This document shows, in pieces, positions 49,601 through 61,127 of a DNA stretch of 64,000 nucleotides. A program made the translations under genes and the position numbers. Below the pieces are notes generated by a model. That model searched no databases. It saw nothing but the letters and a program-made list of their open reading frames with translations, and was not told the origin of the DNA. Where the stretch lies: the NCBI GenBank assembly GCA_009767595.1, contig VSDK01013483.1, forward strand, positions 173,720 to 237,719, read 5' to 3'. This stretch comes from Symbiodinium kawagutii (Eukaryota; Sar; Dinophyceae; Suessiales; Symbiodiniaceae). How positions within the stretch are numbered: the stretch's first letter is position 1; every line of letters starts with the position of its first letter.

Positions 49601-52600
49601 CCTCTTGGAGATGCAATAAATTAATATAAATTCATAAAATTTCATAGAAATTCATTTAATTCATCCAGCAATTCAGTTTCCGGGTTTCGAGACTACCAGA
49701 GTGTCATGCTTATAATTTACTGGCCACTGGATCCACATTAACAACCCTTGTTTACCTGCTTAATAGCTCCCCGGGCTTCTTCATACAAATCCAACATTAA
49801 TAGTTTACTGGTCAATTTTTTGGGGGTAATGTTGGTTTCTGATTAGTATCTACCTGTTGGTTTCATCTATTTTCATTACTTTAGGGGGGGTTACACTAAT
49901 CAGAAACCAACATTAAGCTGGTGTATGCAATTGTTGGCTCGTTTTTTAGGAACCACTGACCTTTGATGGTTCTAGTCTGTTGCCTCATTGTGGTGTATCA
50001 GGATGGTTGGTGAAGATTTATGATGGGCAAAATAATGGTGCGTTCAATAATGGCAGTTATAGTCTGGTGGTTGGTCCTGGTTAGGAAAAATGGCTGATGA
50101 TGGTTGACAGTTGTAGTGATGGCTAGCGGTTTTCAATGGGAAAATTGCCGTTGATTTATGAAATGGTTGTGATGGTAAACGCCGTTCCGTTAACGCTGGT
50201 TGATCGTGAATGGGTGCCCTCTGGGAAGCGATCTGCTGCAAGTCATCACCTTTTCTACTCAACGACCATTTGCTTAGGACTCTCCTTGGAGCTCCGAACC
50301 GCTCCCCCTTTAAAGGGGTATAGAGATAGCCCTGGCTCCTTGGCTCCTCCCCAACCACCAACCAGTTAATAGGCAAACCATCGAAGCAGAACGGCTGGGA
50401 TTCGCACACGGCCAGGTTCCTCTGGCATGCGAACCCAACGGCGCGAATCGCGTCATGTCTCAGTTACTTCATCGTGGTATTCCACCAACAGTGGTTGTCA
50501 CCAAGAAGCCAATCGCACAAGTCTCCCACAAATCGTTGGTCAACTCGAGGTTCCAACTAGAATAAATACTACTTCGGCTGGATATAACTAGCTTCTTACT
50601 CAGATTAATTAGGATCGTCTTAGCCAACTATCATACATAGCTGGAACTTATCACTCACTTCAAATCCCAAAAAAGGCCACCTCTGCAGCTGATCAACCCC
50701 CCAACCATCCTCAACAACCATGATGGCCAGCACCCCGTACGTTCGTGCCGCCACGGCACGCCATAGGCCCCGTTGCGATGCTCGCGAATCAGGGTGGGCA
50801 GACGCGTCGGGATACCCATGGAAGCGGCCATACACTCGGTTGAAGCTCAGGATGTCGGAGATACCCCCAGGGCTGAGGGGGGCATGGTTCGGAATCGTTC
50901 ATGGCTGATGAATCAAGGGCTATGAGTCAATATTAACCAATCAACAATGGGCTAATGAATCAATAGTGGCTTCTCAAAATAGGGAAGCTTAAAAATGAGT
51001 TTATTAGTAGAAATGATTGATAAAGAATGATTTAGGAGTTGTTAACCAACAATACTGGGGATACGGCTACCAACAATAGTGGGAAAACAATGGACCCACG
51101 GCCAAATATTTCAACCACCATGAAAAATAGTACTCAACCAACCATTCGTTTATAATTATTGGGGAAAATAAAAAATGTTGAGAACCACCAAGCAGTAATG
51201 AATAAATAGGTTTCTTGTTTTTTTGGCAAATGTTTGCGAAAGAGTGCGCTGGGCAATAATAATGGCCAGCTTCGCGTGCCATCACTGCTACTTTCATTGA
51301 TGATGGGCAAAAATGGTCCATAGTGGCTCATTAATCATGATGAATACTGATGGCTCATAGCTGTTAATGTAATGTTAATAACGGCTAATGGTTGATGATG
51401 AGTGATGATAAATGATAACAATGGCCTTTTTCCAGTTTAACGTCTTAAGCCGCCGGATGACTCAGGGATACCAACTTGGCTAGTGGAGGTTAAGGATGTC
51501 TCATGGCTTCATAGGTCTATGTTGTAAGGGCATTTCGATGGCTACAATGGCCTTGGACTAGTGATACAAACCTTTGGCATGCACCTTTGATTGTTGACCA
51601 TGAAGTGGAAGGCCAAATCCGATAACTAATGATAACTCATTCGCAAGTTCGATTGACAAACGTGTGTATGCAATTTATTTATTCAATTATTGGTTTGTTG
51701 TGTCTTTTTATTCATTTATTCGTACGTTTACTCATTTATTCATACTCATATCTGCCAATGCAATGAACCATCAATCACCTACTTCGCTCATATCACAAGG
51801 TACCCTCCTGGTTCTACTCCCATGGTCTCAACAGTAGAGACCCATGCGCTTGCCACCTGCTGGACAGCGCCCAGCGGCGATGTTCATCACGCCCATCATG
51901 ATGGTGAAAAATACGCAGCCGCTGATGGTGAACAGGGCCTGGCCGCGACGTGTCGAGCTGGTAAAGATCTCTTCGGTATAAATCACCTGCTATGGGATTT
52001 CTTGTGGTTTTTTTGATGCTTCATGGTGGTGGTCTGATGGTGAATGATGGTTTGCTGATGGTTCTCGTGGTTTTCGGTGCTTCAGTGACGGTTCAGTGAT
52101 GGGTCAGTGATGGTTCCTAGCTGCCAAGGGAAGGGAGCAACATGGAGCGACCAGCTGAGGTACACTTTGGGTCTTCTCGATCCGCAGGAAGGTCAGCCCG
52201 AAGAGGACGCCCAGCACCAAAGTCCGCAGCAGAGCCGATCGGAGATCCGCTTTGGAGCGAACCTTCATGATCACCTGCGGGTCACATGGCCCAAGGTTGC
52301 TTGGCGGTCCATCCATCCCATGGCGTTTCACTAAAGCGACGCTTGAGATGTGGAACGACTTTGGTGAACTGACAACTCACTTTCCGGACCCATAGCCCAT
52401 TCAAAGTGATGCTCTTCAGTTAAATTTGTTGCCTAAGATTCGCCACGGAACAAGCTGATCGTTATATCTACTAGCAACGCCTGGTAGCCTCCCAGCTGTG
52501 AATTCAGCCCTTGGGGGGGCACCACTCATGGGCTCTGCAAGCCATCCAAAATCGCGAACCGCTGCCAGATGACTGATACATTTCCAAGGCCAAATGAACC

Positions 52601-55600
52601 AACCAAATGGCGGCCATTACGATCACCTGATGAGCCACACTCAACCAATCTCAAAGATTTAATCTCTTCAATACCATCACTGACCCTATCACTCACCCTC
52701 ATCACATCGGAGATGCCACATCAATCATGACTCATGAACCATCGGTATCCATCAATAACCATGGCTAACCACAGCTTGCCCTTGGCTCAAACCATCAACC
52801 ACAACTCACCACCATATAGCCTAGTTGGGTTGGTTTTACCCATGGTTAATGATGCTATATCTTATAGCATCATTCCATCAACCACCATAAATCACCATCA
52901 ACAACCATCATTAACCATGGGTCAAACCAACCCAACTAACCCCAGCCTTTCAACCATCCCCATCCATCACTTCACCATCTCCGCAGCTCTGACTGACCGT
53001 TCCCCCACCGCACCTCGCGCTTCGTCAGGTGGCCCAGCTGGACGCACCAATTGGTTTGACGGTCGCTGTCGAAGACTTCGGACTTGTCCTGGCGCTCCCG
53101 GAGGGGCTGGGAACTTGGCTTGGTTCACTTGTGGTGAGTGGTGGTTAGGGATGGCTTATTGATGGTTAAGAGTGGTGAATGGTGGGGAATGGTGGGGAAT
53201 GGTGGGGAATGGTGGGGAATGGTGGTTTATTTGATGATGGGGATTATCAACGGTCAACTCTGGTCAGTTGACATGCTGGATATACTCAGTTTGTTGATTG
53301 GGTTCTCAACCAACGAATCTCACTGCAGGATATGACTTTGTACTGAAAAAAATCGTGGTTCAGCACGAGTGTGGTTGGCATAATTATGCCTGGACATTAT
53401 TGGTTTGACCTGCATGTTAAGTGCCAATGAAAGTTCAAAGCAATCGGTGCTCAGAAATGTTCAGTCACAACCGTTCGGCGAGATAAACAAATAACTACAA
53501 TAACCACGGATACGCTATCATAGTGCTTCAACATTGACATGGTTAACCATTGAATTGCGTCAGCATTGTTCCAAACTATCCATGAAATCAATGATGGATA
53601 AGCTGTTGGTCCCACATACTTCCACTGCTTCAACCCACCGGTGTCATGGAAGGCCCCCACGGGGCTGGTAGCCTGGTCGCCGCCCCTGCTCCTTGGGAAG
53701 CATCGTCACCGGCGCGCCGTGGACACGCGCATCCTCGTTGGGCCACTGCTTGTCCCAAGCATCGCCTGAGCAACTGGGAGATGGTGAAGCCATCTAGAAG
53801 GTGGCCACTCACATGGGCGCTGTGCTGGTTGATGATGGCTTCAAGAGCCTTCTTTTTACCTGCTCAATGAAACTCTAGAGCCCTCTTAAGTGCTGTGCTG
53901 GTTTCTTAAACCTGTGTCTTGCTTTTAAATCGGATTGATGAAACCAGTTATCACAATGTTGGGTTTAATTAGCTAGCTTTTTGTAAAAACCTGGTTGGGC
54001 AAGTCAGAGGTGACAAATTTGAATTCAACAAGTGTTTTGTGAACGGCCTTCCTTGTGTAAACAATTGCTAGTGCGTCTCTGTGAAGATTTTGATAGTAAT
54101 TTGTCCTCCGGAAAAGTGTTTCCATGTGATACCGTTGCGCCAACACAAGGTGTACAAAAAGCTGGGCTGCGCACTAACAATGGTGACATCCGAGTAGCAC
54201 GATCACCAAAGAAAAGGATCTATGGATCGTGTTGTGCAGCGAAAAAATCTATTGGTGCCGGTCTACTACCGAAACCCTATCCACTAGACTAACCACCATC
54301 AAGCATCACTGGCCATCATTGAACAACCATCTTATTCAACCATCCAGTGATGTATGACCGCGGTTGGTCAACCCTTGCGCTGTCATTCAGCCACCAATTA
54401 GCATAGTTCAGTCGTCATCATTCGGCCATGAAGCCATCACCAACTGACCATTCACCAAACATCACTAGACCGCGGAAGAAACAATCACCAACATGGTCAA
54501 TCATAATTTCACCGTCAAGTACTCGTTCACAATCCTTTACCCATCAACTAATCATGGCAAACCACTATCCAACCATCAACGAACCATTAAAGTGAAAGTG
54601 CCCACTACAAACCTACAAAGCCAGGCCACTCATCATGTACAAACCTTTGTCGCTCACATCGAACCATCGTGCAACCATCACCAAACTCCTCATGTCTACT
54701 GGTGCAGCTGTGGCTAAGCTCCATCCAACTGGCCATGACCATGGCCAGCCGTGGGACATCCCTAGGGTCATCCATGGTCCCCTCCCCCTGCCACGTCACT
54801 GATGGCCACCCTTCGGCCAGCCGCACCCTCGGGATCGCGGGGATCGATGCACCTCGAGCTGCCAGTCATGGATCGATGTTGGTGATGACCAGTGGTGGTT
54901 CATAGGGTTACAAGGTGGGCCCCCAACCAGCTATAAGTTGGATGATAACTAGGGTAACTACCAGTTATAGCAGATATAGTTATAATTAAATGGCCTTGTA
55001 AACCAAGTTTTCACCAGCGGGCCCACCTTGTAGTGATCAGTCAGAAATCCATGGGTGGTTGGCCATCAGGGCGGGTCATGGTCATGGTAAGTGATCAGTC
55101 AGAAATCCGTGGTTGGTGATGGAATCAGGTATGACCATGCATTGGAGAAAGGACTAGTTACACATAGCAACCCCTGCATCATGCAGAAGTGCTAAAATAT
55201 ATCGCTTGGCTAGCAACTACCATAGCTACAAGTGATGCAGGCACAAAGCCTGACAGCAGTTGCAATGAGCATGTTTACCAGCGTTACCCCAACTAGAGTT
55301 ATCACTCCTGAAGGGATAATGGCAAATGACCATTGACTCATTGACGACCGGGAGAAATGGATAACTGAAAATGCAAAGCTAGTAAAGTGATGTAAAGTGG
55401 CAGCTACTATCCACGCCTCAATCACCTTTGCTGTTCACTTGGCCATCATACAACCATCATACACAACCATCATACACAACCATCATACACAACCATCATA
55501 CACAACTATCATCCAACCCTCAACCATATTAACCCACCATCACCACCATGCATCACCCACCATCTGCGCGTCAAGTCTCAATCTCATGACGAAGTCAGCG

Positions 55601-58600
55601 GGCATGGTGTGGTCCGGCATGGTGTAGCCGATGTTGGCGAAGTATTCCTCCAGCTTGGCCAGGGGCCCAAAGTAGGCCGTGCGGCCGTCGATGAGGAAGT
55701 GCAGCCGATCGAAGAGGCGGAAGACCTGCGAAGGATGACCGGTGCGCAGGCGGAGGGTTGACCAACGTACTTGGATGTGCATCCCACGGCTCGTAAGTAA
55801 TCACAATTCCCATGGTTTCCAGGGTTAGTTCAGCTACCTTAAAGGGCTTATAAGCCTGGTGAAGTAACCCCAGCTGGACCTAATACATCTTAATTGACCA
55901 GTGGGATGGCCATCTTACTTGGAGGTGCAGCTGGGCTTACATCACCAGGCTTATGCTTATTGCAAGCCCTATAATGGCGAATCATTCATGGATTCACGGG
56001 TGGGCAAAAGAACCATGAAGAAACACCACGAAAAGGACGATAAACGACGATCACCTGCCTTATGATGAGTTCATGAAAGGCACTGGCGACGCTAAGCTGC
56101 CAGGATATACACTCAGAAAGCACCCCACACCAGCAGAAGTGCCTGCGATGACGGCTGGTGAATCGATGCGATCACTGTGACCTTCTGCCCCTTCTGCCCT
56201 TCCGCCGCGATGGCCTGGTAGAAGCGGTGATCCCAGCGGAGCTGTGAATGGCTGCAAGGGGAGATTCTGAGTGGTTCATGGGTATAGGTTCTATAAGTGG
56301 TTGGGTTAGTAGCTACCAACGATTGATTAAGGACAGTTGATGATTATGAATGATGATGAATAGTGATGAGCAATTGATCAATAATGATTAATGAATCAAT
56401 ATCCATGGAACTGATGAATGAAGACCATCTAAGTGGTTCATTCTCGAAGTTATTAGTTCTCTAAGTCATGATGAGTAATGGTTTCAAAAAAAGCTGGCTA
56501 ATGGGCTATAAATCATAGTCAATGGTTGCTAAAAAAAACGCGAGGCTATCGATGATGATTAAGGATGGTTAATAATCATGAATGAGGATGAACAATGATT
56601 AAGGATGGGAAATGCGTGCAAAACCCGTGGCTAATGGCTATTCATGATGATTGATCGTTGCCAAAAAATGTGGTCAATCATTTATGGGGATAATGCTCGC
56701 AAACACGCGGTTAATGGTGATCAATGACTATGGTGGATGGTGATTCATGATGTTTGATGATGCTTGATGATACTTCAGGAGCAGCAGCGTAGCTGACCAA
56801 CCGGCAAATAGTATTTTAAGTTTTTAAGTAATGGTTCGTGATGGTTGGTGAGTTTGTTGATGGTTTAGTGGTGAGCTGTACCCATGGGGTGGGATGCATC
56901 TATGTTTGCTTCACGCAGGCGCACTCAACGAAACCAGTTCGTATCCTTTTCCGCCTGTGCTGCGGCAGCTGTTCAATTTGAAAGCCAAAATGCCAAAAAA
57001 CCGCAGGATATTCTAGAACAGCCCCCATACAAAGGCGCCGGCTATCCCATCTATGCACATCCCCTGTAAACCTTTCAATCACTCAAAATTGCTTGTTGCA
57101 CTGCTCGCGCCCCACCCTGCCTTCATGTACTTCACAATGACCTGTCAACAGCAGTGCTTTCATGGGCGATGACGCCCCCACCTCCAGAAATATCACGCCA
57201 GAATATGAATGATTCATCAAGACGAGCTTGTCCTCCAACAACTGAACATGGAAATAGGCAAAGTCACCAGGCTTCCAAACCACAGAATTACGGCTACGCA
57301 AGGCTACGCCACTTGCACGACTGCTTGCCCGTCAGATACCCTGAGTGTAACCCACAACAGTCACGCGCCGGCGCCTCGGCCATCACACTATCCTGAGCTC
57401 TCAAGAATGGCAGAGGTCCAAAATCCAGGCTGCTTTTGAACAAAACAACGCATGGGTGTTTCTTAAAATCAGGGTACCCCTAAAACACCCAAGATGAGTA
57501 ATGTAATAGTAGTAAACCAGCCATTGTTGAAGTCCCCCATTTCCAAGGAACCACCACATGTGTCGCCGTTGGTGGCTGAAACATCCTGAAAATCCACGTC
57601 GCAAATTCTGGGCGGCAACCCTGGCGCTAGCCATCATTGACAACGCGGTTCCCAGCACTGGGGAAAAAACCTGCAACCATCCACTGGATGAACCACTGTC
57701 AGCAAGTGATGCTTGGGTTCTACCAGGTAAAGCCCCCCAGTTGCAGGTTAGTTAATGAGCCCTTGAACCAGCTAGATACTCTAGGGATAAAACCACTGGT
57801 TATCCTAGGTCCTAGGTATAGAGTCACCATTATCTTTAACAAATACCAGGGTTATAGGTTAGTTCTAGTACAACTGCTTCTTAGCCTCAGTATAAACCAA
57901 CTAAACGAACCAGTAACAGTAGGTATAACCTGTACACTCACAAGTCTATTGGTATACCTGGTATAACTCGGGTATCCCGGTATGGTTGGCTACCCTAGGT
58001 GTACTATTGTTTTACTAAAACAACGGGGGCACCACGTGGTTGTTGCCACTGCTCCACAGGGCTCACGGCTGCGCGTTGTCATCCGAGCAGCCAATCCTGT
58101 GGTGGGCTCATCGCAATACAGCACCGCGGGCTGTGTGAGAATCTCCTGGTAGAGTTCAGCTTGTCTGATGCCGCCCATGAAGTGGTGGTTGATGGCTAAA
58201 ATCTATGAACAACCTACCATAGATTAATGGATTTTGATAACCATCCATTAACCACCCATTAACCACCATCAATGTTTCTTGATAGGTGGTTAATGGGTGG
58301 TTGATGGATGGCGAATTGTTGGTGAATTGATGGTGAATCGATGATTATTTGATGCTTATTTGATGGCTGAAATGATGCTTAGCTGATGGTTGAGTGATGG
58401 CGCAATGACGATAGATACATGATATTACATGATCATGCATGGTGAATGACAACCTGAAGCTGTGAAATTCCAGTGGTTACAGGAGCCACGGGGATTGTTG
58501 ACGGTGGTGCACAGGCGTTGCTGGTAGATGTGAGGAGCAGTTTCGTAGATGGGGAATCTTAACCGACAAATTTAACCAAGGGGCATAGCTTCGCATGGTC

Positions 58601-61072
58601 ACTCATGCCCATCAGAATGATCACAACGACACAGCAGCCACGATGGTGAGAAAAATGCCCTTTTGTATTCTTGGCGTTGGGTTCAACAATCAATATGTGA
58701 TAGTAGTTTAGCCACCTTACCACCAACCAACCGCAATAGTTTGCCAAGAAAACGCATGACTAATAATAGGCTGACAATCAACAATAACCCTCAACCAGTC
58801 GGATTCCTAATAATTGGTTCAAAACAAATCGACGTCGAATATGCTTCAATGAAGGGGGGATAACACCCTAACCACCACCAAGGACAGTGAGCTTGTTGGC
58901 AAGCATCGTCGTGCTCAACCGGAATTTGTTCATGCCGGATGTTGTAGCGAGGTGACTGTTGATGAATGATTGCTGATGGTGACTAGGTGTACTCGAAAAT
59001 TATGGCCGAAAGGGTAAGAAGCTATGATCCTTCATAATTCAAAATGCTTTGGGTGCTTCTGGCTAAAAGGAAATATATAATTGGCATATGGGCCAATCTA
59101 CCAGGAACACAAAGTAGCAAGCAAGCACCACAACCACCATGAACTTGTGGGTTTTTCCACGGTGTCATCTCTACAGGGCGGCCATGATCACCATGAACTT
59201 CGTTCGCCCTGGATTGTGGATCCTAAGTCCTAGGACCTGCTATGTCATCATCGCCAAGAAACAGTTGCGAAGGTCACACGTCGCTTCTCGTTCTTGGAGA
59301 TCCCGTGGTACACATCGCCTGCACTATCCCGGGGGCTGCGTCTGGAAGTCTGTGGGAAGTGCACCCAGGTTGTCCGAGGATAGGCTGACCATGGTTGATG
59401 GTTGAAGGTGCTTAAGCTTTGATAGTGTCAACTACCACCGTGGAACTGCTGAAGCTAACGCCGAACATGAGAATTCCCGATGGCTGATGGGTTCAGGATA
59501 CAACTGGCTTGAAGCATCTATTCTTTTGCCAGGGCTTGGCAGTTTGAAGCATCTACAAATGGCTTATGACCGTGGTTCCTAACCAGTTCAAGCACTCCGT
59601 GGACCATCAGGGTGGACCTTATGAGCCATGCCACCATGAAATGCTATGGTTTCCCCGGTTTGAATATCTCTAGCCGGAGCTGCAATCACCCTGTGGTTGC
59701 ATCGCTTTCCCCCGCATTTGTCGCGAGAATGCAGTACTCAACCGGAAACTTACCGGTGTTCGTTGCTCTCGTTACCCTTGAAAAGGTGAATAGTGTGACA
59801 GTCACGCCAACACAACTCCTTTCCACTGTTCCACGCTGCGGCCTATGAGGCTGTGCTGGCATTTCCTAGGGCCCCGAGTGTTTGAGAGTCGCCCCCATTG
59901 ATTTCATTGTGACCCGGCACATGGGAAAGGTTCCGAACAGAAACCACCCGCAATTGACGCTGAAAAACGCGAAGAAAAAGCCTTGGTCTTCAATTCTTCA
60001 ACATTTTCAATCGACCCGGGGCCCTGGTTGAGCCATGTCTTTTGGTCACCCAACACGACCCCTGTAGGTGCAAACATGGTCAGAGAAGAGCGAAGCCATT
60101 GGGACGGATTCATTCGCCCATGCCTCAGCCAGGAACCTCCCCAAAGACCGCCAGACCCCCGTCGCGGCTTGCAGTTGAGCAGCTCCAAACCCAACCTGGT
60201 GGCATGTCAACTGCAGGTGCTGGTGCCCATCATGCAAGGCACATCGCAGATATAGGCTATAGGGCCGGTGTGCAAATGGCATATATCATGTACCCAGAGT
60301 CCGCACGTATGGGTACCTGACAAATGGTCAAAAAATTATAAGCACGCACTAAGTACGCTTTGCTATTAACCCACTGGAAAATCTTCAAGCTGAAATGGAG
60401 GAAACCCGGCAATAGGAAAAAGAAATCACCCGCAAAGCAGTATCCAATAACCCCTGCTTTCAATATGCCACCGGTATCAGCATCCTTCGTCTCGTTGGTC
60501 ACCAGGTGAATGAATAGATCTATATCAAAAAACCACCCATAGTTGGGACGAATCACCAGCTATCCAAGGTAAACCAGTGATGGGTTGAGTGATACGGATC
60601 CACTGTAACCCTCAACTGCCAGTGCCATGCACTGCCAAGTCACATCTTGATGGAGGCGTCCACTCGTTTCACTCGCTCAGCTTTGGAAACATCCCGGGGC
60701 ATGCGCAACGTGCTCTGGAACAACAGGTGCTCGCGCGGGGTGTACGCTTCCAGTAGCATCTCCTCAGCAAGGAGCACCAAGCTGTTGCAACCCGGGCGAG
60801 CGCGGCAGTGGCAAGCCTATCACTGGGGGTGGAAGGGGTATGAAAGGCGTATAGAACTGGTTGGTGGTTAGAAATCCCTCTGGAAAATACGAGTCAACCG
60901 ACCATTTGTTAATAGTTACATTTGGGAAAATAAAAAATTGTCAAAATCACCAACTAGCAGTAGGTTCACCATTATTGCTGGTTTTTATCTATCAAAGCAC
61001 TATAAAATCTATAAAACCCTACAATTCCTGGGAAAATCATCGTCACCAAACAAATCCTGATCATCACCACCA

Positions 61073-61127
<55 letters not shown>

